Made by a program: the position numbers and the translations under genes. This document shows, piece by piece, positions 21,963-34,394 of a DNA stretch of 64,000 nt (the stretch's first letter is position 1; every line of letters starts with the position of its first letter). The notes beneath the pieces are model-generated. The model was given only the letters and a program-made list of their open reading frames with translations, was not told where the DNA came from and did no database searches. The DNA comes from Brassica napus (taxonomy: Eukaryota; Streptophyta; Magnoliopsida; Brassicales; Brassicaceae), in the NCBI RefSeq assembly GCF_020379485.1, contig NC_063452.1, positions 31,271,608 through 31,335,607 on the forward strand, written 5' to 3'.

Positions 21963-23048
21963 AGGATACCTAGATTTGAAATCTTGAATTTCAGGTATGT
22001 CATCATCGAAACATATCTGAGATCCTCCTGTGTTCGTAATATATTTGAATCCACCTAACAAAGTAACACATAGTAATTGGTAAATCTAACAACATTTAAC
22101 CGGTTCCTCATAATTGTTAAAATATTAAACATACCTTCACCCCATTCAATTCTCCAGAAGCTTAAAACACAAATCACAGTATTAGCAGTGGTTGAACACC
22201 AGAATTCATTCACCTTCTCATTTTGAATTCCATATGCCACACACTTAAGCTGAGTGGGTCTATATTTATAGGGTGTTTGGAAAAAAATAGTTTAGTCAAA
22301 TAGAATCAATACAATTAAAAAAAAATCATCGATAATAACTTAAACGAACAAAACTATTATTTATTAAGTGTGGAACTGATCTTGTGCGCTGAATCAAATA
22401 TCTCCGCAAGTTCTTCATCTTCAGTATCGTCAGTACCACCTACACCCACCAACGCTCCACAAAGGTCTGTCATGACAAAAATATTCGTTCAAAAATTTTA
22501 TTAGATAGCTGGTAAATATATTATGAATATAAATAGTGTATATTTCAGTAACAAAATAAGTTTATACACATAGAAAAAATATCATGAACATACCAACACA
22601 AAACTTGGACAAGAAAGACCACGAATGATCCAACATAAATTGGTTAGACAAATGTAGTTACAATCATTGATCGGTTCAATCTTAGAAACAACAGATGATT
22701 CAGATAACTTGATATGGTATCACAAGAGATTGTCAAGGAAAAATTAAACAGAATCTTAGAACATCTTTGTCTCCTTAAAGGATCAAACTATAAAACCAGT
22801 TCCTTTCTAACTGATGCATGGATTTTTTCTCCCTACAACGTAATAACAAATGAAAGCATCAGATAAGAAACACATAATTTGTTTAAGCTTTAAAGAATAT
22901 ATAGCATAAGAAAACCTTACTTTTGCATCTACCAAAACCATTTCAATGGTTTCTCCACCAGCAGCCGATACTGCTTCCAAAGTCTTATGACTTTCAGCCT
23001 AATCTTCCACAAAGACTTTTTTGGCTTCAAGCCAGAAATGAAATTCAT
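21963..23048 (-). pseudogene. RPA70-like OB-fold (DUF223 type) gene fragment, copy 2
   Basis: The minus strand opens with ATG at 23048 and reads ISGLKPKKSLWKIRLKVIRL, a typical start of this family. After a frame change come GGETIEMVLVDAK, an intron (22833-22920), and GEKIHASVRKEL followed by a decayed FDPL...FNFSL region. A later exon (about 22130-22240) reads EKVNEFWCSTTANTVICVL and SFWRIEWGEG, then a final exon reads GFKYITNTGGSQICFDDDIP. That is two OB-folds in order. RPA70 binds single-stranded DNA in replication and repair. At least two frameshifts and a TAG after the ELVL stretch make it non-functional. The loss of the C-terminal zinc-finger OB-fold fits a fragment. It may be a Helitron-borne RPA or a host paralogue. 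Confidence 0.75.
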
Positions 23049-24219
23049 GCTTAATAGTATTTTTGCTAGTTTTAAAACGTGTAGTTTGTGATTCCGTAGC
23101 TATATGGATGGTCTGATATACATAGTCACAACTGATAGGGTTTTGACCCACGAGATTTGAAAAATAAATAATTTTCCTTAAACTGAATAGGAAAAAAATA
23201 TTAAATATCCAAATTTAATGTCTTATGAATCGTTTATACATTCCAGTCCTTAAAAAATTGTATGTATCATTCATGAAACTAAAGAATATTCATATTATGA
23301 CAATATGAATCTTATATAGTCAAAACCCTATCACTTGTGAATATAAATATCAGAAAATCCTATTAATTTCGTGTAACATTATAATAGTAGATTTCCAGAC
23401 AATTATAAAAAGTATTATATGCAAGGAGCGAAAATAAAGGAAGTGCATAGTAAAAATGATATTTGACTTTAAACTTAATCGGAAAGGAATTATATAAATT
23501 ACCAAATCTAATGTCAGTCACCAATTAAGATAATTTTGGAATCAAAAAGTCGTGTTGCAAAAGTTAAGGGATTGAAATTTTTTTTAATATAATTCCTTTT
23601 TGAATGTATTTTACAATCACGAAAGATATTCCATAGATTTTTTATAGAAGAAATTTTTATTTTACAATATAAAACAGTTTATATTGATGATATTAAAACA
23701 AATTCCCAAAATAAATATCATAATCCCATAAAAATCCAAAATATTAATCAAAATAAATGTCACATAAGGAAGTTTTATAGAAGAACATAATTATGAATCG
23801 TTTATATTTCCCAGTGCCAAAAAAATATCATGTATCATTTATGAATCGTAAAGAACATGAATCTAAACGTAAATCTTTTACGTATATATATATAGTCAAA
23901 ACCCCGTCAGTTTTTTTTTTAAAAGAAACATAATGTATGATAACTTCTTTGAAATAATACATCATACACATCGAAAAATCCACTAATATTATGCTAAAAA
24001 ATTGTAAAATAATGAAGCATACATATCGCTCAATCCACTAATATTATGCTAAGAATATAAATAACTATATTTCTCCGTTCATTTTGTGGCTATATGTATT
24101 TTGTTCGATAATTTTTAAAATCCATTTCAGTGAGTAAATTGAACCATGAAATGTTTCATGTTATGCAGGGCTTCTTCTCACTGATCAAAGAGAGATAGTG
24201 TTGTACGTTAGAACCATCA
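23049..24219. other. AT-rich stretch with a diverged internal duplication
   Basis: No gene is recognisable. Segments about 23215-23340 and 23790-23910 share TATGAATCGTTTATA, CATGTATCATT(C/T)ATGAA and ATATAGTCAAAACCC in the same order, so an older direct duplication is present. Confidence 0.5.
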
Positions 24220-24227
24220 GTTACGTC

Positions 24228-25415
24228 TAGAGATGGCAAACAGGTTATCCCGTCCCATCCTGTCCCGGACCGCAGCGGGATTGGCTTCAAGCGGGTCACG
24301 GCAGGTTAGGTCCGTGCGGGACGCGGTCTCCGAAATGGCTGACCAAACCCGTCTTGTATATTACATGGTCCTTTGTGGGACGGCCTGAGGGACGACATTA
24401 CCTTTGCATCAAAACTAGTGAGAAGACGAAGCACGTAAGGGAAAACTCCGGCGGCAAGAACAACTTCAACTCCGGCTTCAGAGATACCCAACAGATAATG
24501 TTTTATTTGTCACAACTCACAAGCTCATTGTTTTGCGGTGACTTGGCAATAAGCAAAGTGGATGCCTCTCTGTCTCCTATGCAAATGTATCTCACGGAAA
24601 AATAAGAAAAGAAATAAATCCCCAACACTGAAAAGTTGATATATCACAGTCCAGAAACTTTCATCATATTGGGATAAAGACGCTTACATGAACTACTCAG
24701 ATAAACGCTTAAGGATAGCAAAGACATCAGAATTTGCATGTTCTTCCTTCTTTCTCTGAAAGACACAAGCTTGAGCTTCTTCTTTTTTTTTTTTATAAGA
24801 AGGCAATCTTGAGCTGTTCCTTCAGCTACGTTACATTTATATTAAAACATGCTGATGATATAAGGCTACGAATGATAAAAAAAGATCAAATAGAGAATTT
24901 TAACAATCTTGAGCTGTTCCTTCAGCTCTGTTAAATGGCCGCTTTAGATACCATTGACGGAGACATGTAGGCAATTAATGGAGAACCAAGAATTAGTAGA
25001 AGTCTAGAAGAAGACAAGAAGACATATGTTCTCCATCATCTCGGATCAAACATCAAACAAAAACAAAACAGATGGCCAAAATATCATTAGTAAGATCTTT
25101 GCGCATCATCGCAGCTGAGAAAGGACAAAAGTGAGTTGTGTTCGTTGAATCTCCACTGGTGCATATCGAAGACGAAGGGAAGACAAGACCACCATCGAAC
25201 CTCGAACCGCCATCGTCGGATCCCCTTCAGTCTTGTCGGTGAATCCCTTTTTCCCGCAGGACAAATCAAGCCCAATCCCCAAATAGCCCAATCCCGCACG
25301 GGTCTATCCGGCGAGGCCCGCTTTTCTGTGGGCCTAAGAAATGTCGGCCCAAACCCGTCCGGCTACATTTTTATTGGGTCAGGCCCGCGGTCCAGGTTCC
25401 CAATTGCCATCCCTA
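24228..25415. mobile_element. hAT-type element, 1188 bp
   Basis: The ends read TAGAGATGGCAAAC and, on the other strand, TAGGGATGGCAATT, the common plant hAT terminus. The 8 bp flanks are GTTACGTC (24220-24227) and GTTATGTC (25416-25423). Subterminal parts are GC-rich with repeated CGGGAC/CCCGTCC words. The interior (24350-25300) has coding-like pieces, for example a minus-strand GISEAGVEVVLAAGVFPYVL, and a short duplicated phrase (AATCTTGAGCTGTTCCTTCA at about 24807 and 24905). No transposase is seen. Confidence 0.85.
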
Positions 25416-25489
25416 GTTATGTCTCACTTTGACCAACAGAAGAACGAAAGTTAGCTAACTGATGTTTCCACGCAATGGTTATTTTGAGT

Positions 25490-27116
25490 ATATATATATA
25501 TATAAAGTTGGATTTTTTCCTTCTTATGACATGTGGAAGGGGGGTTTGTTGACATGTGTCCTCATGTTTGTTTTATAATTTAAATCCTTCTTCATTTAAA
25601 TTATTGCAATTTGCTCTATCAATTTCTAATTATGTACTACCTAATCTTTCTCATATTTATTGGTCCCTAAAATTCAAGAAATAAATAAAAAATATAAATT
25701 TATTTTAAATATTTAATTTATTCACAAATAAAAATAGCATAAACTTTCACCATTTTATTATTTTTACTAATTTTTATTATTTCATTTACAAACTATATAT
25801 TTATTTCACTATTAATATCATAAGATAATCAAACTAAGAATAAGAAACTAGAGCATCAACGCAAAAAACCAAGAAAGCGGGCCAAAGGAAGAATAATAAT
25901 CGAAAGGCCAAAGCTACCAAGAAGCAGGAAGATATATGCCAAAAGCACCGGAATCACAACCAGTAGCTAAAAGGTAAGAAACACCTCACAAACTAAGCAA
26001 GAACATACAAGACGACCATGCAAGTGCAAAACCACAAAGCACTGAATAGAAGGGACCAAAGCTCCAAGAGACTAACTCCGCACACATATACCAAGAGAAA
26101 TATAGAAAGAAAAGAAACAACTTGAGAAAGGGAGAATGAAAGACAACCACTGAGAAATCAGAGACTAAACTTGAGACCAGAAATAACCTTCCAACCCCAC
26201 ATAGCATACACGAACGAAAACATTATCCGAACCTGAAGTGGCAAACATGGTGAAAGGGAGAGCCACCATAGATGCGATGAAAGCTGCAAAGAGATGCGAG
26301 AATAGAGAGGGAAAGAGAGACGAAACGAAATCAGCAAACTATGGAAACGTCCTCGAGCTATAAAAGAAAGCATATAAATCAGAACACCAAAAATAAATCT
26401 TGAACACCAAGATGAACAGAGACACTATTGACGGTAAGCCAACAACGATGAATACAACATCAAAGACGACTAAACTCTGGCCCAACCAAAGAAACACAGT
26501 TCCAAACATTAGCTGAAATCTAAGGAAAAAGAGGACCTGTCAATATTGATTGGAACAGTCTACAATGCCGTGAGAATCAACCGAACAACTAAAAACTCAT
26601 AAACCTGATCTACAACAAATACCATATAATCTCACAGGTGAAGAAGGCAAGGAAGAACAAGAGAAAGAGGTGAATCTTTTTCCGGTGATGGTGAGAAGTA
26701 TCGCACACCAGAAAGGTAACGAAATACATAGACGGTGACAGCTCAAGGTCAAAATACGGGGATAGGGCAAAAAACACAGTTATAACTAAAAAATAAATAA
26801 AATAAAATACAATTTTGATGCTGAAACCGTTAATCTTAGAATCAACAAATGCGTAGATACAAAGTTATTGAAATTGAATATTCTTTTACGTTAGAGGCTC
26901 ACTTCACTACTAACAAGTACTATACACACAAAAACAAATTATTCAAAAAAACAAACACAAAATATATTAATATATCACCTACTACTATAAAACACACTAA
27001 AAATACCAAGTAATGCTCTTAACAAATAAAAACGACAACAAAATTACATTATCCAAAAAATCATACTCTTAACAATAATAAAACAATATTCCGCGCGAAA
27101 TGCGGACATCCCCTAG
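25490..27116 (+). mobile_element. Helitron, about 1.6 kb, non-autonomous
   Basis: The 3' end is a short CCGC..GCGG hairpin, then ACATCCCCTAG (27113-27116) followed by T. The 5' end is a TATATATA run leading into TAAAGTTGGATTTTTTCC; its exact first base cannot be fixed within the TA repeat. Inside, 25850-26760 is GC-richer and has minus-strand open frames rich in leucine and serine but no family I can name. No Rep/helicase is present. Confidence 0.7.
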
Positions 27117-27531
27117 TTATTTATAATTGTCAATTTATGCCACATATTTGGTAATGCAATCCCGACTCGTACAGTATAGTAATATAATTTTTATATAATT
27201 AAATTTTAGTGAGCAATAGGATTATATATAATTAGTCTAGGAAAGGCTATTTAAAAAAAAAGTGAAAATTATTCTCATGATTACACATAGAAAATGACAT
27301 TTTACATGGTGATAAAGTTAGTTGTTTAAAGTGCTCCTCAAATAATAAAAAAAGATTATACATAATACCACCTAAAACTCAATCACGTTATATATATTGT
27401 CTAATCCAATTTCTTCGATCAATAATATTCCCTAATAAATATCTTGCATATTTGGAAAAAGAATATCAACATCCCTAAATGTTAGGATGGAGTTATGACT
27501 TACGAAGATATGTAAGTAATATATTGTCTAA

Positions 27532-28935
27532 CTAGTGGTATTCCGGCGCTTCGCGCCGGGTTCATATATTTTATTTTTACACGAATTTACAATTCATTTT
27601 ATTGTCTTTATAAAGAAAATATGTTCAAAAATATGAAAATGAAAATATGTTGAAAGAGAATGATATTTTCCGGATCTATTTGATAGTAGTTAGCGATTGT
27701 AGTGTATTACTTTGTTTTCAAGTTGCTTAGTTCAAAGTGGAATAACATTAGTGGTTTTGACTAATCGATTCAATAAAAGTAGAATAAAAAGGTCGTAACA
27801 AATTTAAACATGAATAATGAAGTAAAGTTGATGTTTTATTTAGAGAACATATTTATATTGTTAAGTACAATGTGGACAGTATATAGAAAGAACGGCATTT
27901 GAAATTTTTTTATAGAGACTAATCTGAATTTAAACATGTATAATGAAGTTTTGTTCATATATTTTTCTTATTTGATTTTTGGTAAGAAATTAAGTCTGGC
28001 AATAAAACATAATTTTATTCATGATTCTTATATTTTAATTAAGCAACAATATTTGTACTATTTATTTTAAATTTTTCTTAGGGTGCTTAGTTTTTAAACC
28101 AATTGAATAATATAATGAGGCTTCTGCTAATGTAACTTATATTTGTTTAATCATTTTTTTTCTGTAGAGGTTGGGTGATTTATATAGACTGCATTTTTAT
28201 AATAGTTGGGAATTAGTGACACATGAGAATTGCTTGTGTTTTAGTGGAGGATAATAGTTGGGTTAAACTAAAAATTATGAGAAGCTTGACAAATATCAGA
28301 GAAGCAACATAATAAAATCAGATTCTATCTATCATCGAAGGTATATGAAAGAGCTCGACCTATTCATCAAGCATGAGCATGTAGACTCCCAGTAGCTCTC
28401 CTCTCTTGACTTGGTGTGCTTCCCAGAAACGAAGGAGGCTTCAAATCTGAAAAAGATATGGGATGACGCCATGGTTGTAGCAGTACTGTTTGTAAAGAAG
28501 GAATATGATTGAATCTTGAATTAGTGAGAATTAGAGAGGTCTTCATCCTTATTTAAAGTCTTAGGAATTAGGGATTTGTAATGGAAGTTGAGAAAGGATT
28601 CATTGAAGTTGACGTAGTGGGAAAGCTGGACAGGTGTATTTAATGGAGAGACGTTATGAAGTGGCTTCAATGAGAAACTAAAGCATTATTCATGGTTTTT
28701 GCGATCGGAGGTGCGATGGAGAACGAAGAAGACGACGCTCTAGAGGGAGACAGTGCTATCGGATCCAAAGTGTTTAGAGCATGGGCTGAGATTGGGCTTG
28801 AGTTGAGTTTTGTAGCCCATTATTTAATCGAAGTTCACAAAGTTTAAGTGTCTTGACACGTGTCCTAAAATGCCCTATGCTGAATGGTGAGGTGGCATCA
28901 TAATGAGGTAGAAAACTCTCCTTTATTATTATAGA
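27532..28935 (-). mobile_element. Helitron, 1404 bp, complete ends
   Basis: On the minus strand it begins TCTATAATAATAAAGGAGAG at 28935 with A before it, and ends with a perfect hairpin CCGGCGC-GAA-GCGCCGG, then GAATACCACTAG reading onto the end at 27532, with T after it. This satisfies all Helitron structural rules. It encodes nothing recognisable and so depends on another element. Confidence 0.9.
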
Positions 28936-29452
28936 TACGGTTTTTTAAGAGACTAGATTCTGATCCGCTGTTTGAAATGGCGGATATATATATTTTTTTT
29001 TTTTGTTGAGAAATTTAATTTTTATGTTTGTGTTATTTTTTTTGTAATAATATTTGTGTTTAATATTAATTTAATTTAATATAATTTTTGGTAACTATAT
29101 TAAATATGTCAAGTTACATAACTATACACTTGTACCATATGCATTTCAAAAATGATTTTTAAACTACATTCCTAAAATTTGCAACTTATTATATTTTCTT
29201 AATAGTTACCTAACATAATTAGTCAAGAATATTCGTACAGAAAAAAACCTGACGCAGAATCGACCCAAAAATCAAAGTCTCATACTCACTTGGCCTACAT
29301 ACTCGAATGGTTCTTAAAGTGTTAAATCCGAAAACCAATATCAAATCCAACCAGCACCAAAAATCGAACAAATGTTTCAAAAAATGTTTGAAAAAATAAT
29401 TTTTAATATATTCTGTTAAAATGTATATATATATATGTAAATGGGTTAATAT
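28936..29452. other. AT-rich spacer
   Basis: No feature recognised apart from short A/T runs. Confidence 0.4.
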
Positions 29453-29731
29453 GGGGTCCGCTTGGTAATGACTGTAGCTTTAAAATTTTTGCTGTAGAAA
29501 AAAATCTGTAGACTTTTTGCTGTGGCTTTAAAATTTATTGCTGTAGAATTTTATGGAAAGCACTACAAAATTGCTTTGGATATTTGGCTCTGCAGAGCAC
29601 TTGTACAGCTGTAGGTTATTTCAAGTGCTGTGGTTTCAAAAAAAAATTTAAAGCTTGATTGCTCTGAATTTGGTGCTGTAGAAATAAATATGGCTGTGGA
29701 CATCACCTACAAGAACTACCAATCACCCCCC
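29453..29731. mobile_element. MITE-like element, about 280 bp
   Basis: The ends GGGGTCCGCTTGGTAATGAC and, inverted, GGGGGGTGATTGGTAGTTCT are related inverted repeats of about 25 bp. Inside, TGCTGTAGA/TGTGGCTTTAAA words recur. A target duplication is not convincing, so the superfamily is open. Confidence 0.6.
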
Positions 29732-30967
29732 ATTTGCTTCACTAACTTCAAGTAAAATGGAAAATTTCCAAAAATACCATTTTCATGATACCATTTTTCA
29801 AATTTACACTAATCAATTTTACCATTAAAATTTTAATAGAAAAATAACCATTATGTCTCTAATTAATTAAACCTACAATTATATCTAAACCAACTATATC
29901 TTCTTCCTCGATGTGAGAATCCGGCGAGCTCCGGCAAAGACGACGATCGGATATGTTAGACGTCGGCGATTGATTTTTTGATGAAAGCGAGGACACTGGT
30001 ATGAGCCAAGTGAGGCATCTGCACCACGATTGCGATAGAGTGGTTCGAAGAGAAAATGGAATTGGATCTGGCCGGACAGATATTTGATGAAGGTGACGAT
30101 TTCTCCGACGAAACTGACAAACTCTACAAGCTTAGACGAACAAGACGATCTCTATGACGAACACGCGTAAGAAACACTAACGAAGGTGATTTGATAATAG
30201 ATGGTGATTTTCGTCTTTTTCTTTAGTTTAGCTTGATTTCTCAAAATTGATCAGTTTCTGGGAAAGGAGACGAAGTTTTTTTATGAAATTTTGAAATCTC
30301 AAATTTATAAAACCTTATAAATTTATCGGTGAAGAACATAGTGCTTATATATTATGGTTTTTGATATATCTTGTTGATCCTTTCTACTTTGAGTATTGTT
30401 ATGTTGAATATACTTTTTTCCTTCTCTGATCCATACATTCTAATAATCAGGTTATGATTATCGACATATGTTCTGTATGTGGAGAATGGAACCTAATACA
30501 TGGAAGTCATTCATAATTGATGATACACGAAGATCTCTTCTTGGTATCATTTGTGAAGATATCTGCTACAAAAATTTGATTGAGGTTGTTTTAGAAGAAG
30601 TAACATCATCTTTTAACAAACTTCAAGAGAATGAATGATTTCTTCATCTATGTGTAACCATTAAGGTAATCATATGAAACTCTTTGCTAACATTTTTGTT
30701 TATAAAGGCTTATTAATTAATTTTACCATACTTATGATTACCTTAATGAATCAAGCAAGGTAGTAACTAGTACTCATGATTTGCTTGCTGAAAGTAGTAA
30801 TGCCCTTGAGATGTTTATAAGACCTTATAAAATAACTGTGTATATGGAGGATCATTACTACAAGTATTTTGTAACTGTAACAAGGATACATATCTGTTTG
30901 ACGCAAAAGTTTCAGCATTAATTGTTCTCAATGGATGGTATTATGTGATAGGTAGCCTCATGAAGCT

Positions 30968-31500
30968 GAACGTGTCTAGATGGAGTTGGAAAATATAGAA
31001 GTTAATCATGATGTAGTGTCTTATTGTAGCATGATATCTTGCTATTCGAAAGAAGGTAACTTGAATAAGGTGCTTTAACTTCTCTACCGGATGAAAAAGA
31101 AGTCTATAGAGCCAAATAGAAAAGCGTACAATGTGGTGGTTCACACTCTTGCCAAAGATAGGTTTGTCTCTCACTTTGAGGCGTTGAATTTGATTAAGGC
31201 AATGGAAGAGTAGGAAGGGATGAAACCACACATTTTAGCTTACAACTCTCATCAAACCCCATGCATGGATAAAAGAACAAAAAGAGGCAAAGAACGGAGT
31301 TTTCCCAATGTACACACATACCATGCTTTTATGCGGATTCTAAGAACAAGAGAAGATATTTTTAAACGATAAGCCGAGATGAGATATGGGTTGGGAATCA
31401 ACTATGGATTGATGGATAAGTTTTATAGGTGGAGCGATATGGATAATGTACCTTATTTTCTTTTTGGATAACAGAGGGATGAAAATGACAAGTATAAATC
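30968..31500 (+). pseudogene. Pentatricopeptide-repeat (PPR) protein fragment captured by the MULE
   Basis: The + strand reads NHDVVSYCSMISCYSKEGNL, then LLYRMKKKSIEPNRKAYNVV and KPHILAYNS, the regular 35-residue P-type PPR pattern. Further on, with frame changes, come HTMLL-, ILRTRE- and RWSDMDNV-type motifs typical of later repeats. PPR proteins bind organelle RNAs in plants. At least two in-frame stops and several frameshifts break the frame. About three to five repeats are represented; the targeting peptide and the remaining repeats are missing. Confidence 0.8.
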
Positions 31501-31639
31501 GACCTTATTTGTTTTTTGGATAACAGAGGTATGAAAATCCTAAAATTATTTGAACCCAAAATTAAAAAAAAAATTCGTAAACTCAATATTCACTATCGAA
31601 ACTCTTTCCCATATATTAACATGTTCTAAGCCAACCTTT

Positions 31640-32460
31640 GTTGATTTTTTTTAATAACATAAAGAACAAATTGTTTTATAAGCATTTCTAAATGGTTATA
31701 GATTCTTATGAATAATTTAGGGACATTATAGAGGCATGAAGAAATTTATTACATACCCTTTATAAAAGGTTTATAAACTCTTCATAAATGATTAATAAGC
31801 AATTATAAATGGTTTCTAAACTTTATAAAAACTTTTATGAACTTTATAAATGTGTTATAAACCCTTATAAATTATTTACATACCTTTATAAACCTTATAC
31901 ATTATTTTACAAACCTTATAAATTGTCTTATAAGCGTTTCTAAATGGTTATAGACTCTTATAAATGATTTAAAGACCTTCTAACTGATTTCTTTTATAAA
32001 CATTTATAAACGGTTTATAGACTTTATAAACTTCTTTATAAGCCTTTATAAATAGCTTATATACTCTTACAAATAGTTTATAAACATTTATAAATAATTT
32101 ACAAAATTTATAAACTTTTTTTTTTTATAAACTTTACAAAAGGTTTATAAACTCTTATTAACTCTTATTGATTATTTACATATACTTGTAAACCCTTATA
32201 AATTATGTTACAAACTCTTATAAATTGTTTTATAAGATTTCCTAAATGGTTATAGATTATTATGAATGATTTAGGGACTTTATAATTGATTCCTAAACCT
32301 ATATAAACCTTATAAATTGTTTATTAACTTTAATGTTTTCATAAACATTTATAAATAGTTTATTAACTTTAACGTTTTCATAAACATTTATAAATTGTTT
32401 ATAGACTTTAAAAAAAAAATTATACGTCTTTATAAATTGTTTATAAAATTATCTAGAACC
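31640..32460. repeat. Cryptic repeat of TTATAAA words
   Basis: About 820 bp made largely of (C/T)TTATAAA(C/T)- and TTTATAA-type words at 15-30 bp intervals, with inverted and direct versions mixed. It is a degenerate, low-complexity array inside the MULE with no coding signal. Confidence 0.8.
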
Positions 32461-33557
32461 TAATCAGACAACATTCACCCTTTAGTTGCAACATAGACTA
32501 GAAGAATACAAATTGTGTAGAGATATTGACTCAGCAAAAAAAAATCAGAGGGCAGGTTGGATTATATCTTTTGAAGGAAATTTAATATGGCCATAGAGAC
32601 GCCAGCAAGCTCCTGTGTGGAATAGAGACTTCTCAAAGACCCATATGTCACGCACATGCACCTGCAAAAGCAATAAATTTGTAACTCACTTGCAGTTCTT
32701 AAAAAAAACTCAATTCTACGAGAAAAACTATGCTCTGCCTTTCAATGTCGAAAGACTAGATTATACTTGGGGGTTTAAAAAATGATTACTAGTGAAAGAA
32801 ACACAGACATGTTGACTCTTGGCATTAGAAACAACATTTCTCAAAACATATAAGTAATAAAGGTAAGTATAATGCCAAACTTACTTTCGACACCACGAGA
32901 TTTTCTCATGAAGTGCATAAGGTTAGTAAACAAATCCATGGCTTACCGGCAACACTCTAACGGCACCCTGCACTTATAAATATTTGATGTGAGATATCAA
33001 ATCATAGGAAACAACTGACATATGAGACAAAAATGCAAGAAAGAGCAACATAAACTGAGTTATTTAACACACTGTTTTCTGCAGCTGAGGTGGAGCCTTC
33101 ACTTGCGTTGTAGCATACCTTTTATCAGTGCTAAAGGGACAGACTCTGCAATCTAAGACACAAGAAGAAACTAAAAAAAATGTCAATGATTGGTCAATAA
33201 GACTTGAGAAAAAACCCTGAGCAAATGATGAATTTGGTGATTACTATTGTAGATGAAAGGAAATGTGTGAGGGCAGGGTTGTGGCTCTCATATAAGCTTA
33301 AACATACCCTTCTTTCATGAGTGTCGGAAACTGAACATGTCAATTACATTACTAAATAACTTAGATTTATACAGGGTTATAAATTTTCAAAAACTCAATG
33401 TTCACTATCGGAAATCTTTCTCTTAGATCCGACTATTAATAAATAACTCTTTCTCTTAGATTGAAACAACAAAATTCCGGAAAATTACTTACAAGTTGTG
33501 ATTTTTGCTGAGGATTCAACATTTTGAGGTTTTGAGTCTCGATCTCGTATGCTTCGT

Positions 33558-33705
33558 GGATCTGAACGGAGACAACGGATCTGGACGGAGACGTCGACGG
33601 CGGATCTGGACGGAGACGTCGACGGCGGATCTGGACGGAGACGTCGACGGAGGGTCTGGATGGAGACTTCGACGGTGGATCGGGACGACAGTGGATCTGG
33701 ACGAC
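33558..33705. repeat. 25 bp minisatellite, about five copies
   Basis: The unit is GGATCTGGACGGAGACGTCG plus ACGGC; the inner copies are nearly exact and the outer ones decayed. It encodes D/G/R-rich peptide in two frames, most likely by chance. Confidence 0.9.
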
Positions 33706-33721
33706 GGCGCGAAAGAGATAG

Positions 33722-33724
<3 letters not shown>

Positions 33725-33814
<90 letters not shown>
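33725..33814. repeat. (GA)n microsatellite, about 90 bp
   Basis: Uninterrupted GA dinucleotides next to the minisatellite, near the right MULE end. Confidence 0.95.
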
Positions 33815-33817
<3 letters not shown>

Positions 33818-34394
33818 GTTGAAGATAAGTTAAGGGCAGTATTGTCTTTTACACATTAATGAATGTGGTATTCTTGAAAATGTCATTTTATTTATGGTAA
33901 AGTTGAATAGTGGTATCAAGAAAAGTGTATAAGTAAATTTTTCCAAGTAAAATCACATTTAATAAACAATTTTTAATTGGATAACCTATTTAAAACCCGT
34001 TAAACTGAATGAGTTTATATGAATATTTATTTCTATTAAAAGTTCACTTAAACTCCGTTAAACCCTATTTTAATATCATGTGCTTTGTTAATTGATAAAC
34101 TTAATGTCTATGTAAAATATTTAAAATTTGAATAAATTAATGTCTGGTTGAATAAATCCCAATTTTTAAACTGAGATGTAAGTTATGTTGTTGTAGTGGA
34201 ATAATGATTTAAAAAAAAAAAACTGGTGTAAATGGGAATGGTTTTATATCGATGTAAACAGATTTGAATCATACAGGGACAGATTTGAATAGAGTCAATC
34301 AGCTTCAAATATTTTAATATAAATTATATATACCATTATTATTAGGCTCGTGTAAAAACTGTTAAAAAATAAAAAGCAGTTTTAATATAATTAA

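Larger units (their letters stand above)
29759..33944. mobile_element. Pack-MULE, 4186 bp, perfect 9 bp target duplication
   Basis: Identical 9 bp flanks AAGTAAAAT (29750-29758 and 33945-33953) enclose inverted ends. The left begins GGAAAATTTCC and the inverted right begins GGAAAAATTTACTT; both continue through a TGATACCA(C/T)TTTTCAA-like stretch, typical of MULE TIRs in crucifers. There is no transposase. Cargo is a PPR-gene fragment, further coding-like pieces (about 29900-30130 and 30480-30640) that I cannot name, an AT-rich cryptic repeat, a 25 bp minisatellite and a GA tract. 32470-33480 shows no recognisable gene. Confidence 0.9.

Noticed and set aside
26158..26373. Minus-strand 71-codon hydrophobic frame inside the Helitron
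   Set aside because: Leucine/serine-rich with no family match and no start context; not enough to call a gene.
30941..31231. 96-codon minus-strand frame
   Set aside because: It is antisense to the PPR fragment, which reads clearly on the + strand.
33505..33833. Overlapping frames rich in R/E and D/G
   Set aside because: They translate a minisatellite and the GA tract; no conserved domain.
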